This document shows positions 47,346 through 55,291 of a stretch of 58,085 nt of DNA, one piece after another. This DNA is from Bdellovibrionales bacterium (lineage in GTDB: Bacteria; Bdellovibrionota; Bdellovibrionia; Bdellovibrionales; JAGQZY01), in contig JAGQZY010000006.1 of the NCBI GenBank assembly GCA_020435205.1, forward strand, positions 1 through 58,085, given 5' to 3'. The stretch's first letter is position 1, and each line of letters begins with the position of its first letter. The notes beneath the pieces were generated by a model. It had not been told where the DNA came from, did no database searches, and saw only the letters and a list, made by a program, of their open reading frames with translations. Both the position numbers and the translations under genes were made by a program.

Positions 47346-48401
47346 TTGAACCCTGTAACTGTCGATGTGACTTGCCTGATTCGAAGCGAGCTCACCGGTA
47401 TTGGTAATTACTGCTACCAGCTCATGCGTGCTCTACATAATGAGGGGCAAGCCACAAGTTACGTGCGCAAGTTCAGCCGCAGGGATCCCCACCATTTTAT
47501 TGAAAAATGGACGGGCGAATCGGCGAAGGCTTACATCCCCTACCTCAGTGATTTGACTACGAAACACAAAGGTATTTTTCACGGACCCGACTTTAAAATG
47601 ATCGTCAGTCCCCTCTGGAAAAGAGTAGTCACCATTCATGATTTAGCCGTGTTTCACCCAGAATGGCTTGATCCCAATTTTTGTGAAAGTGGTCAGAAAA
47701 AAATGGCGAACGTCATCCGTAAAAATCCCGATGCCATTATTGTCGCCACGGACTTTGTTGCCAAAGAGCTTGTTGAGTATTTTCCAAAAATGGAAGGGAA
47801 AGTGCACAGCATTTTTCATGGAGGAGACCACTTGCTTCCCGTCGATGAAAGTGAAAGCTTTGCTTTTCATGAAAAGCCATACTTTCTTTACGTAGGCACC
47901 ATTGAAAAACGAAAAAATCTACAAAATATCCTCCCCGCTTTTGAAAAGTTTGTGGAAAAGAATCCTGAGTTTCAACTTTGGATTGTCGGTGGTGATGGCT
48001 ATGGCGCTAAAGACATTCATCGTCTTTTGTTGCCTATGGAAGCTAAGGGTTACATCAAACGCTTGGGTTATGTTAATAACAAAAAGCTAAAAGCCCTCTA
48101 CCAAAACGCCAAAGGTTTGATCTACCCCTCGGTCTACGAGGGGTACGGGATTCCCTTGATGGAGGCCATGTCCCTCGGTTGTCCGGTGGTCACTAGCCAC
48201 TATGGTTCCGTCAATGAGGTTGCTGGCGATGGCGCCCTCAAGGTCGATCCGCTTTCACAAAATGAAATTGAAACGGCCATAGAAACTTTAGCTTTTACTA
48301 ATCAAAGTGAACGTATCGCAAAGGCGCGCTCTCGCGCACAAAAGTACACTTGGCAGAACTCTGCCAAGGAACATATCAAAGTCTATAAAAGTTTAATGTA
48401 G
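47346..48401 (+). CDS. Glycosyltransferase, GT4 family
   Basis: A complete GT-B glycosyltransferase of 351 residues: acceptor-side GIGNYCYQLMRAL, linker KPYFLYVGTIEKRKNLQNIL, and donor-site YEGYGIPLMEAMSLGCPVV (about 264-282) with the Ex7E pair. It would act on the cytoplasmic face of the inner membrane in glycan assembly. The TTG start has AAGGA seven bases upstream. It is the only plus-strand gene between 19296 and 53806, ends three bases from the convergent nusG stop, and resembles the truncated enzyme at 1-666. Confidence 0.92.
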   Translation: MNPVTVDVTCLIRSELTGIGNYCYQLMRALHNEGQATSYVRKFSRRDPHHFIEKWTGESAKAYIPYLSDLTTKHKGIFHGPDFKMIVSPLWKRVVTIHDLAVFHPEWLDPNFCESGQKKMANVIRKNPDAIIVATDFVAKELVEYFPKMEGKVHSIFHGGDHLLPVDESESFAFHEKPYFLYVGTIEKRKNLQNILPAFEKFVEKNPEFQLWIVGGDGYGAKDIHRLLLPMEAKGYIKRLGYVNNKKLKALYQNAKGLIYPSVYEGYGIPLMEAMSLGCPVVTSHYGSVNEVAGDGALKVDPLSQNEIETAIETLAFTNQSERIAKARSRAQKYTWQNSAKEHIKVYKSLM

Positions 48402-48404
48402 GGA

Positions 48405-48938
48405 CTAGTTCTTCTCTACCTGTACAAAATCTAATTCGACAGGGGTTGGACGACCGAAAATGCTGACGGAGACCTTAACCTTTGCCTTCTCTTCGTTGAT
48501 CTCTTCCACAACACCATTAAAGTTGCTGAAAGGACCATCGATGACTGTTACGGCATCACCTAAGTTGAAGGAAATGTGCGGCTTTGGCTTCTCGGCGCCA
48601 AGAACCATTTGCTGAGTGACCTTCTCGACTTCGGTTTCAGGAACGGCTTGTGGCTTATCACCACCAATAAAGCCAGTCACTTTGGAGCTGTCTTTTACAA
48701 GGTGCCAAGTTTTATCATTCATCACCATTTGCACAAAGATATAACCTGGGAAAAACTTACGAGCTCGGGTTTGCTTTTTACCCTTCACTAACTGAACCAC
48801 ATTTTCAGAGGGAACAAGAATGTCGCCAAAAAACTCTTGCATGTTCAAGGTGTTAATACGCTCTTCGATGGCGGCTTTGGCCGTGTGTTCGCAGCTTGTA
48901 CGGGTATTAACAATGTACCACTTCTTTTCTGTATCCAC
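48405..48938 (-). CDS. nusG: Transcription elongation and antitermination factor NusG
   Basis: NusG (177 residues). The NGN domain (KKWYIVNTRTSCEHTAKAAI, KFFPGYIFVQM, VTGFIGG) binds the polymerase clamp; the KOW domain (NLGDAVTVIDGPFSNFNGVV) binds Rho or S10. GTG start with GGAG six bases upstream. Follows secE by 10 bases; downstream lies a convergent glycosyltransferase instead of rplK. Confidence 0.98.
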   Translation of the reverse strand: MDTEKKWYIVNTRTSCEHTAKAAIEERINTLNMQEFFGDILVPSENVVQLVKGKKQTRARKFFPGYIFVQMVMNDKTWHLVKDSSKVTGFIGGDKPQAVPETEVEKVTQQMVLGAEKPKPHISFNLGDAVTVIDGPFSNFNGVVEEINEEKAKVKVSVSIFGRPTPVELDFVQVEKN

Positions 48939-48948
48939 CGAGAACTCC

Positions 48949-49332
48949 TTAGCTCATTCCAATGATGAATTGAATAATTTGGCCAGAAAGAAAATCAAAG
49001 ATGCCGAGGATAATGCCTGACAATATCATAAAAACACAAACCACAATGGTCATAGCTGTGGTGTCTTTGCGTGAAGGCCAAACAACTTTGCTCACTTCAA
49101 TAATCACTTCATGGGCCCACTGACGCATTTTTTTAGAAAAGGTCATGTAAACAAAAAAGCCAATCCCCAATCCGATGGGAAGACCATGGCGAACCACTTC
49201 AGAATCGGTAAAGCGAGCAAATGTCCCAGACCAGTTGGACAAAAGGGCCACCAAAACGCGTACGATGTAACCGACCATAAAGGCCCCACAAACGTAACCA
49301 ACCATCATGACTTTATTGACTGTCTTTTCCAT
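48949..49332 (-). CDS. secE: Preprotein translocase subunit SecE
   Basis: SecE (127 residues) with three predicted membrane segments (about 8-32, 49-66 and 93-122), like the long E. coli form; the conserved part is the amphipathic helix and HEVIIEVSKVVWPSRKDTT before the last segment. It stabilises SecY. No strong ribosome binding site is seen. Between tRNA-Trp and nusG. Confidence 0.95.
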   Translation of the reverse strand: MEKTVNKVMMVGYVCGAFMVGYIVRVLVALLSNWSGTFARFTDSEVVRHGLPIGLGIGFFVYMTFSKKMRQWAHEVIIEVSKVVWPSRKDTTAMTIVVCVFMILSGIILGIFDFLSGQIIQFIIGMS

Positions 49333-49355
49333 AAAAAGCCTTCACATCCTTAAAA

Positions 49356-49431
49356 TGGCAGGGCAGGAGGGACTCGAACCCCCAACCAACGGATTTGGAG
49401 TCCGTTACTCTACCAATTGAGCCACTGCCCT
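49356..49431 (-). tRNA. tRNA-Trp (anticodon CCA)
   Basis: A 76-base cloverleaf: acceptor AGGGCAG/CTGCCCT, anticodon loop CTCCAAA giving CCA, T-loop GGTTCGAGTCC, and an encoded 3' CCA. It lies between the tuf terminator and secE. A -10-like GATACT sits nine bases before its 5' end but no good -35 box is visible, so it may depend on readthrough. Confidence 0.96.
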
Positions 49432-49457
49432 ACTCCAAAAGTATCGATAACCATTAA

Positions 49458-49491
49458 CAAAAAAAGGCCCCTGTGGCTAGGGACCTTTTTT
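49458..49491 (-). terminator. Intrinsic terminator after tuf
   Basis: AAAAAAGG and CCCT pair with AGGG and CCTTTTTT around a short loop; read on the minus strand the stem ends in a run of seven U. The A/U-flanked stem would work in both directions. Likely limits transcription from tuf into tRNA-Trp and secE. Confidence 0.8.
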
Positions 49492-49514
49492 CTAATTTCC
49501 GATTTTACTGAAAA

Positions 49515-50705
49515 TTATTCAATAATTTCAGTAACAACACCGGCACCCACTGTACGTCCACCCTCGCGGATCGCAAAGCGAAGCTCTTTTTCCATGGCGA
49601 TGGGGCAGATAAGCTCAACGCTCATTTCTACTTGGTCACCAGGCATAACCATTTCAACGCCTTCTTTAAGCTGACAAACACCAGTCACGTCAGTTGTACG
49701 GAAGTAGAACTGAGGACGGTAGTTGGTGAAGAATGGAGTGTGACGTCCGCCTTCTTCTTTTGTCAAAATATAGGCTTCACATTTGAATTTTTGGTGAGGC
49801 TTGATGGTGCCAGGAGCAGCCAAAACTTGACCTCTTTCCACTTCTTCTTTTTTAGTACCACGAAGTAAACAACCAGCGTTGTCACCAGCCATACCTTCAT
49901 CAAGAAGCTTACGGAACATTTCAATACCCGTCACAGTGGTCTTAGTGGTTGGCTTAATACCAACGATTTCCACTTCGTCGCCCACTTTAATTTTACCGCG
50001 CTCAATACGGCCAGTAACAACAGTTCCACGACCAGAAATAGAGAACACGTCCTCGATAGGCATAAGGAAAGTTTTGTCCACGTCGCGCTCAGGCTCAGGA
50101 ACTGTGGCGTCCACAGCATCCATAAGCTTCATGATGGCTTCTTCACCCATAGGTCCTTTGTCACCTTCAAGAGCTTTTAGAGCAGAACCACGAACGATTG
50201 GAATATCGTCGCCAGGGAACTCGTATTTGTTAAGAAGTTCACGAATCTCAAGCTCAACAAGCTCAAGAAGTTCTTCATCGTCAACTTGGTCACATTTGTT
50301 CAAGAAAACAACGAGAGCTGGAACACCCACCTGACGGGCAAGAAGGATGTGCTCACGGGTTTGAGGCATAGGACCATCTGCTGCAGAAACCACAAGGATT
50401 CCACCGTCCATTTGAGCAGCACCAGTGATCATGTTTTTCACGTAGTCGGCGTGTCCAGGACAGTCAACGTGAGCATAGTGACGGTTAGCCGTTTCATACT
50501 CAACGTGAGCTGTAGAGATAGTGATCCCTCTTTCACGCTCTTCAGGGGCTTTATCAATGTCAGCGTAGTTCATGGCTTGAGCTCCGCCCTTTTCGGAAAG
50601 AACCTTAGTGATGGCGGCCGTTAATGTTGTTTTACCATGGTCAACGTGGCCGACAGTTCCGATGTTCACATGGGGTTTACTCCGAGAAAATTTCTCTTTT
50701 GACAT
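49515..50705 (-). CDS. tuf: Translation elongation factor Tu
   Basis: EF-Tu (396 residues) delivers aminoacyl-tRNA to the ribosome. GHVDHGKT at 19-26, [24 protein letters not shown] and the domain II-III sequences are complete. TAGGAGG lies seven bases before the ATG after a leader of about 100 bases from tRNA-Thr. Only tuf copy in this window; the str cluster has none. Confidence 0.99.
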   Translation of the reverse strand: MSKEKFSRSKPHVNIGTVGHVDHGKTTLTAAITKVLSEKGGAQAMNYADIDKAPEERERGITISTAHVEYETANRHYAHVDCPGHADYVKNMITGAAQMDGGILVVSAADGPMPQTREHILLARQVGVPALVVFLNKCDQVDDEELLELVELEIRELLNKYEFPGDDIPIVRGSALKALEGDKGPMGEEAIMKLMDAVDATVPEPERDVDKTFLMPIEDVFSISGRGTVVTGRIERGKIKVGDEVEIVGIKPTTKTTVTGIEMFRKLLDEGMAGDNAGCLLRGTKKEEVERGQVLAAPGTIKPHQKFKCEAYILTKEEGGRHTPFFTNYRPQFYFRTTDVTGVCQLKEGVEMVMPGDQVEMSVELICPIAMEKELRFAIREGGRTVGAGVVTEIIE

Positions 50706-50805
50706 GACTTCGCCTCCTAAAAAGCAATACTTACTTGGTTAAGTTTGTAATTAAACAATCTCTTTATATATATCATCAACAAAAATCAACTCCAGAGCAC
50801 ACAAA

Positions 50806-50880
50806 TGGTGCTGATGGTGAGAATCGAACTCACGACCTCACCCTTACCAAGGGTGTGCTCTACCCCTGAGCCACATCAGC
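50806..50880 (-). tRNA. tRNA-Thr (anticodon GGU)
   Basis: A 75-base cloverleaf with acceptor GCTGATG/CATCAGC, anticodon loop TTGGTAA giving GGU, and an encoded 3' CCA. Ten bases from tRNA-Gly; last tRNA before tuf, equivalent in place to E. coli thrT. Confidence 0.96.
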
Positions 50881-50890
50881 ACGGAAAAAT

Positions 50891-50967
50891 TGGAGCGGGA
50901 GACGGGTCTCGAACCCGCAACCCTCAGCTTGGAAGGCTGATACTCTAGCCAATTGAGCTACTCCCGC
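50891..50967 (-). tRNA. tRNA-Gly (anticodon UCC)
   Basis: A 77-base cloverleaf with acceptor GCGGGAG/CTCCCGC, discriminator U, anticodon loop CTTCCAA giving UCC, and an encoded CCA. Equivalent in place to E. coli glyT. Confidence 0.96.
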
Positions 50968-51017
50968 CCGTTAACACCCTTCACTAGAAAGAGCGGAAAG
51001 GTTTCCCTTTCAAAAAA

Positions 51018-51102
51018 TGGTGGAGAGAGGAGGATTCGAACCTCCGAAGGCTAGGCCAGCAGATTTACAGTCTGCCCTCGTTGACCGCTTGAGTATCTCT
51101 CC
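51018..51102 (-). tRNA. tRNA-Tyr (anticodon GUA)
   Basis: An 85-base class II tRNA with a long variable arm, acceptor GGAGAGA/TCTCTCC, anticodon loop CTGTAAA giving GUA, and an encoded CCA. Equivalent in place to E. coli tyrU. Confidence 0.96.
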
Positions 51103-51121
51103 AGTGGTATGCTCTGAGCTA

Positions 51122-51148
51122 TTCAGCCTCTAATAAACAGGGGCTGAA
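51122..51148 (-). other. Hairpin in the spacer between tRNA-Thr(UGU) and tRNA-Tyr
   Basis: TTCAGCCTCT (51122-51131) pairs with AGGGGCTGAA (51139-51148) apart from one mismatch. No U-run follows on the minus strand, so it is more likely a processing or folding element of the tRNA precursor than a terminator. Confidence 0.45.
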
Positions 51149-51212
51149 AGCAAATTTTTTGTCCCCCGCAATAGCGAAACCCGACTGGAGTTATGGAACC
51201 CATAGTCATGGA

Positions 51213-51288
51213 TGGTGCTGAATGAGGGACTCGAACCCCCAACCTACTGATTACAAATCAGTTGCTCTACCAATTGAGCTAATTCAGC
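51213..51288 (-). tRNA. tRNA-Thr (anticodon UGU)
   Basis: A 76-base cloverleaf with acceptor GCTGAAT/ATTCAGC, anticodon loop TTTGTAA giving UGU, and an encoded CCA. First gene of the tRNA-tuf cluster, equivalent in place to E. coli thrU. Confidence 0.96.
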
Positions 51289-51316
51289 TCACAATCGCTG
51301 AAGACTGTAAGGGCTG

Positions 51317-51345
51317 GTCTTAAATAAGGGGGTGTTTGAAGTCAA
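51317..51345 (-). promoter_or_regulatory. Candidate promoter of the tRNA-tuf operon
   Basis: Minus strand: TTGACT (51340-51345), 17-base spacer, TAAGAC (51317-51322), about 28 bases before the first tRNA. The -35 box is five of six to consensus, the -10 box only three of six. A GC-rich stretch expected of stringent promoters is not obvious. Confidence 0.4.
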
Positions 51346-51353
51346 CTTTAATC

Positions 51354-52085
51354 CTAAAGAAAACGGGATCTTGCAGCCTCGTAGACACAGAGTGCGAAAG
51401 CCACAGAAGCATTATAACTGGAGCCACTTTCGGCCTGTGGAATGCGAATCAATTGATCGCAAAAACCCTGAGTCGAAGATCTCATCCCCGCCCCTTCCGA
51501 GCCAACGATTATCACAGATTTTTCAGCAAATTGGGTTTGGGGAAGGCTCTGTTTACCAGCCTCAGCAAGGCCGTAAATCCAATAGCCCTTTTCTTTGAAC
51601 CAGCTGATCTGGGATTGGAACTGAATGGACTCCACGGGAACATGCTCAGCCCCTCCGCTGGCCACTTTGCAGACCACAGGCGTCAGGTCAACACTGCGAT
51701 TTTTAGGGATAAAAAGGCCATCCACTTCCAGGAGCCAAGCTGTGCGCAAGATGGCCCCCAAGTTATGGGGATCGGTAATGCCATCAAGCATTACAACCAG
51801 GCTCGAATCCCTGTCTGCAGATTCATCGGACCAACGAGGTCGATCGTTTAGGGCTACCGCCACTCCTTGGTGACCCTCGGCAATAGAATTTAAAAATTTC
51901 CCACCCTTGGTTTTCACTGGAAGCTTTTGCTTACTGCAAAGTTTCTCCAAGGCCTCGTGATCCCTGGCTTTGGTGTCCTGGATGATCACCTCAAGAACCC
52001 AAGACGGGTTTTGCAAAATAGCCTCTTTACAGGCATGGGTGCCAATCACCCAACGCAGAGGTTCCTTATTTTTTTTCGGTCTCAA
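51354..52085 (-). CDS. rlmB: TrmH/SpoU-family rRNA (guanosine-2'-O-)methyltransferase, RlmB-like
   Basis: A SPOUT-class methyltransferase of about 243 residues, in which RlmB modifies the ribose of G2251 in 23S rRNA. An N-terminal substrate-binding domain (WVIGTHACKEAI) is followed by the trefoil-knot domain with LDGITDPHNLGAILRTA, IVGSEGAGM and IPQAESGSSYNASVA; the last block usually reads SLNVSVA, so SYNASVA is a small variation. The TTG at 52085 overlaps the proS stop as TTGA and has GGAG eight bases upstream; a GTG at 52112 is the alternative. Exact rRNA target is inferred from family only. Confidence 0.88.
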   Translation of the reverse strand: MRPKKNKEPLRWVIGTHACKEAILQNPSWVLEVIIQDTKARDHEALEKLCSKQKLPVKTKGGKFLNSIAEGHQGVAVALNDRPRWSDESADRDSSLVVMLDGITDPHNLGAILRTAWLLEVDGLFIPKNRSVDLTPVVCKVASGGAEHVPVESIQFQSQISWFKEKGYWIYGLAEAGKQSLPQTQFAEKSVIIVGSEGAGMRSSTQGFCDQLIRIPQAESGSSYNASVAFALCVYEAARSRFL

Positions 52086-53806
52086 AAGCAAAGCTCCAAA
52101 AGGCTCAAGCACTGATTGTACACGCGATCCGCTGGCACAACATGCTTTTGCTTTTTCTTGCGCTCAAAAACTTCGATCTCCCCTTTGTCCATGCCTCGCT
52201 TGCCAACGACGACTCGCAAAGGAAATCCAAGAAGGTCCGCATCTTTAAATTTAATTCCAGGGCGCTCAGCGCGATCGTCGACAAATACGTCCACACCTGA
52301 GGACTCCAAATCTTTGACCAGTTTTTCTGTCCACTGGCTGAGTTCCGAATCTTCAGGATCTAATAGACAAACATGAACAGAAAATGGAGCGACACTTTTC
52401 GGCCACATCATCCCATCTTCATCATGGCTTTGCTCAACAATGGCCTGAAGGCTACGAGTGACACCAATTCCATAACAGCCCATTTCCACTGTCTGACTTT
52501 TACCATTCTCATCGAGAAACTGTAGGCCCATGGGTTCAGCATACTTAGTACCAAGATAAAAAATGTGTCCCACTTCAATGCCCCGTTTTTCAGTGAGTGG
52601 TTTTCCACATTGAGGGCAATCATCACCTGCCGTTGCCTGGGAAATATCAGCATCCAATGTCACTTGGAAATCACGGCCAGGAACCACATTCTTGAGATGG
52701 AAGTCATCTTCATTGGCTCCAACAACAAAACTTTCAAGCTGATTCAAGAGAGGGTCCATAACCACTTGGGTTGTGATACCCACAGGTCCACAACTTCCGG
52801 ATGCGGCACCAGTGAGTTTTTTCACCTCCGCATCCGACAAGGGTTCTACTTCAGCAACCGCCCCGAGAATGGTTTTGACCTTAATTAAATTCACTTCGCG
52901 ACTCCCTGGAAGAAGCAAAGTCGCGTCCATCCAATCCCCTTGCGCATTTTGATATTTTACAAAAAAGGTTTTCACCAATTGGTTTGCATCAAGCTTTAGG
53001 GCTTTGGCCAAATCCTCAATAGACCTCAAGCCTGGGGTCGAGAATTTTTCCATGGGGGCTTCTGACCAGGACTCTGTGCCCTGCTTTTTGGTAACTACCG
53101 GGGCCACCTCAGTGTTGGCGGAATAACCACAATCATTACACAGAAGAACATGGTCCATACCGTGGTCAGCAACCACTTGAAACTCGTGGGAGAGGTCACC
53201 ACCAATGGCCCCAGAATCCGCTTGCACCACCGTGAACTCAACACCAAGACGATTAAAGATTTCCATATAGGCTTTGCGCATGCCCTCATAAGACTGAAGA
53301 GCCCCATCCTTGTTCGCATCAAAGGAGTAAGCATCCTTCATGATGAACTCTCTCCCTCGCATAAGACCAAAACGGGGGCGGATTTCATCTCTATACTTAG
53401 TTTGAATCTGGTAGATATTGGTGGGCAGATCTCGGTAGCTTTGCAGGTCATTTTTTACAAAGTCCACAATGACCTCTTCATGGGTCGCCCCCAGGCAAAA
53501 ATCATGTTGGTTTTTGTTTTTAAATTTAAGGAGCTCCGTCATATGGGGCCAGCGGCCGGAAAGCTGCCACAGGGAGGCCGGCTGAACCATGGGCATGAGG
53601 ATTTCATGGCAACCCGCCTTTCCCAGCTCCTCACGCAGGATACCCTCGAACTTTCGAATGGATCTGAGCAATAAAAAGCCATAGCTGAATATGCCTGGGG
53701 CCAACTTTTTAATCATGCCCGAGCGAACCAATAGGCGGTGGCTCTCCATCTCGGCATCGGCGGGGTTTTCACGCAGGGTTTTCAGGGTGATTTGCGACCA
53801 TTTCAT
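52082..53806 (-). CDS. proS: Prolyl-tRNA synthetase (bacterial type with editing domain)
   Basis: A class II synthetase of 574 residues charging tRNA-Pro. The catalytic core shows MVQPASLWQLSGRW, the motif 2 region YQIQTKYRDEIRPRFGLMRGREFIMKD-like block and the motif 3 region MGCYGIGVTRSLQAIVEQ; between them (about 225-405) lies the YbaK-like editing insert that clears Ala-tRNA-Pro. The C-terminal anticodon-binding domain contains LGFPLRVVVGKRG. Coupled to the downstream methyltransferase by a TTGA overlap. Confidence 0.97.
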   Translation of the reverse strand: MKWSQITLKTLRENPADAEMESHRLLVRSGMIKKLAPGIFSYGFLLLRSIRKFEGILREELGKAGCHEILMPMVQPASLWQLSGRWPHMTELLKFKNKNQHDFCLGATHEEVIVDFVKNDLQSYRDLPTNIYQIQTKYRDEIRPRFGLMRGREFIMKDAYSFDANKDGALQSYEGMRKAYMEIFNRLGVEFTVVQADSGAIGGDLSHEFQVVADHGMDHVLLCNDCGYSANTEVAPVVTKKQGTESWSEAPMEKFSTPGLRSIEDLAKALKLDANQLVKTFFVKYQNAQGDWMDATLLLPGSREVNLIKVKTILGAVAEVEPLSDAEVKKLTGAASGSCGPVGITTQVVMDPLLNQLESFVVGANEDDFHLKNVVPGRDFQVTLDADISQATAGDDCPQCGKPLTEKRGIEVGHIFYLGTKYAEPMGLQFLDENGKSQTVEMGCYGIGVTRSLQAIVEQSHDEDGMMWPKSVAPFSVHVCLLDPEDSELSQWTEKLVKDLESSGVDVFVDDRAERPGIKFKDADLLGFPLRVVVGKRGMDKGEIEVFERKKKQKHVVPADRVYNQCLSLLELCF

Positions 53807-54004
53807 GGGACTTATCCTTCTCGAATCACTGTCATAAAGGGGCCACTTTAACTCAGTTTGCTAGCGGAGACTAGCCCAGCACGAGCCTGTAATCTTTTCC
53901 ATAGACACATGGCGTTGAAAGTCGTAAAAGAAGGCCAATTCTTAAGTAACAAATACAACCAATATTAATAATTTTACGGACAGTTTTTTATAAGGGGTAC
54001 AAAA

Positions 54005-54688
54005 ATGAGGATGTTCATTGTTATCACAATGATTTTTGCGGGACTGAGCTCTTATGGCGCTCCCACCAGCCAAGATACAAACCAACTACTGGACTCACTC
54101 TACGAGAGTGGCGCTGTGGTTGAACCGGAAGCGGGCGAAGAGGAAGCCAACTTTCTTGATCAATTCAATCCTAACTCGCCAGATGCTGAGGCCTTACTCG
54201 ACGCTATGGAAGCCAATGATGACTTTGCTTTTATCGAAGATTTAGCTGCAGGCAACTTACCTGTTGTAAAAGCTTCCTTGGGTGGTCAATCCATCAAAAT
54301 TATTGTGGATAAATCTGAACAGACTCTTTACTTTTACATGAACGGCAAGCACATGGACTCTTGGTTGGTTTCTACTGCAAGAAGCCCCTTTTCTACGCCC
54401 ACAGGAACATGGAATCCAGTCCCTGGTCGAATTTACACTAAGTACTCTTCAACCAAGTACCCCGGCGGAAGTTGGAAGGGCCTAGGCAACATGCCTTATG
54501 CTATCTTTTTCTATAGAGGCTTTGCCCTTCATGGTACCACAGCAGGAAACATTCCTAAATTGGGACGTCCCGCCTCTCATGGTTGCGTGCGTATGCACCC
54601 TAATAACGCCAAATACTTAAACGGAGTCGTCAAAGATGCCGTTCGCACCTATGGCTATAGCAGTGTTGTGATCCAAGTTCGTAAATAA
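54005..54688 (+). CDS. L,D-transpeptidase (YkuD domain)
   Basis: A 227-residue exported protein: signal peptide about 1-18, an acidic linker (20-85) rich in Glu, Asp and Ala, then a YkuD catalytic domain from about 95. The active-site signature is ALHGTTAGNIPKLGRPASHG with CVRM following; His176 and Cys194 are the likely catalytic pair. Such enzymes form 3-3 peptidoglycan cross-links or attach proteins to the wall in the periplasm. AGGGG lies seven bases before the ATG and a strong terminator follows, so it is a single-gene unit. Confidence 0.93.
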   Translation: MRMFIVITMIFAGLSSYGAPTSQDTNQLLDSLYESGAVVEPEAGEEEANFLDQFNPNSPDAEALLDAMEANDDFAFIEDLAAGNLPVVKASLGGQSIKIIVDKSEQTLYFYMNGKHMDSWLVSTARSPFSTPTGTWNPVPGRIYTKYSSTKYPGGSWKGLGNMPYAIFFYRGFALHGTTAGNIPKLGRPASHGCVRMHPNNAKYLNGVVKDAVRTYGYSSVVIQVRK

Positions 54689-54715
54689 TTGAATTTGGTA
54701 AAATAACGTCCTTAT

Positions 54716-54748
54716 AAAAGCGCTCCTCAGGAGCGCTTTTTTATTTTT
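54716..54748 (+). terminator. Intrinsic terminator after the L,D-transpeptidase gene
   Basis: AAAAGCGCTCC (54716-54726) and GGAGCGCTTTT (54730-54740) form a perfect 11-base-pair stem with a three-base loop, followed by TTATTTTT. Confidence 0.9.
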
Positions 54749-54787
54749 CGGTTGAGCTCACCCCCAATCAGAGTTACAGCTTATCCC

Positions 54788-55291
54788 ATGAAACTGCGTA
54801 AAGCCGTCTATGCTGGAAGTTTTGACCCCCTCACCAATGGTCATCGCTGGGTCATTGAAAGAGCTGTTAAGCTTTTTGATGAAGTCATCATTGCCATTGG
54901 AGTGAATCCAGATAAAAACTATTTTCTTTCTGCAGAAGAACGCCAATCCCATATTCAGTCAGTCATTGAAAGCATGGAAAAATTGGACTGCAAGGTCACT
55001 GTTGAGGTGATTGGCAATCAATACCTTGCGAAGTTTGCTCATAACGAAGGTGCTAGCTGTTTGATTCGCGGGATTCGCTCGGAAGGGGACTTTAGTTATG
55101 AGTATGCCATGGCCCAAGCCAACCGCAGCCTTGCGCCCGATATTGAATCCATCTATTTGATGCCTCCGCCCGCGCTGGCCCAGGTTTCTTCATCCCTAGT
55201 CAAATCACTAATTGGCCCGGAAGGTTGGCAAGATCTGGTGAAACAATATGTGCCAGACGAAGTCTTCCAATCTCTGATCTCAAAAAACTAG
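54788..55291 (+). CDS. coaD: Phosphopantetheine adenylyltransferase
   Basis: A 167-residue enzyme of coenzyme A synthesis, joining ATP and 4'-phosphopantetheine to dephospho-CoA. AGSFDPLTNGHRWVIERA carries the TxGH nucleotidyl motif; GASCLIRGIRSEGDFSYEY and VSSSLVKSL complete the family pattern. The ATG at 54788 was chosen from protein homology; an upstream TTG would start next to the terminator. The stop shares the four-base palindrome CTAG with the convergent regulator gene. Confidence 0.95.
   Translation: MKLRKAVYAGSFDPLTNGHRWVIERAVKLFDEVIIAIGVNPDKNYFLSAEERQSHIQSVIESMEKLDCKVTVEVIGNQYLAKFAHNEGASCLIRGIRSEGDFSYEYAMAQANRSLAPDIESIYLMPPPALAQVSSSLVKSLIGPEGWQDLVKQYVPDEVFQSLISKN

Noticed and set aside
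53909-53968. 19-codon open frame in the proS to L,D-transpeptidase gap
   Set aside because: No ribosome binding site, no conserved sequence, and short enough to occur by chance.
53807-54004. Possible regulatory RNA in the 198-base divergent gap
   Set aside because: AT-rich with no convincing hairpin or promoter pair on either strand beyond the ribosome site of the plus-strand gene.
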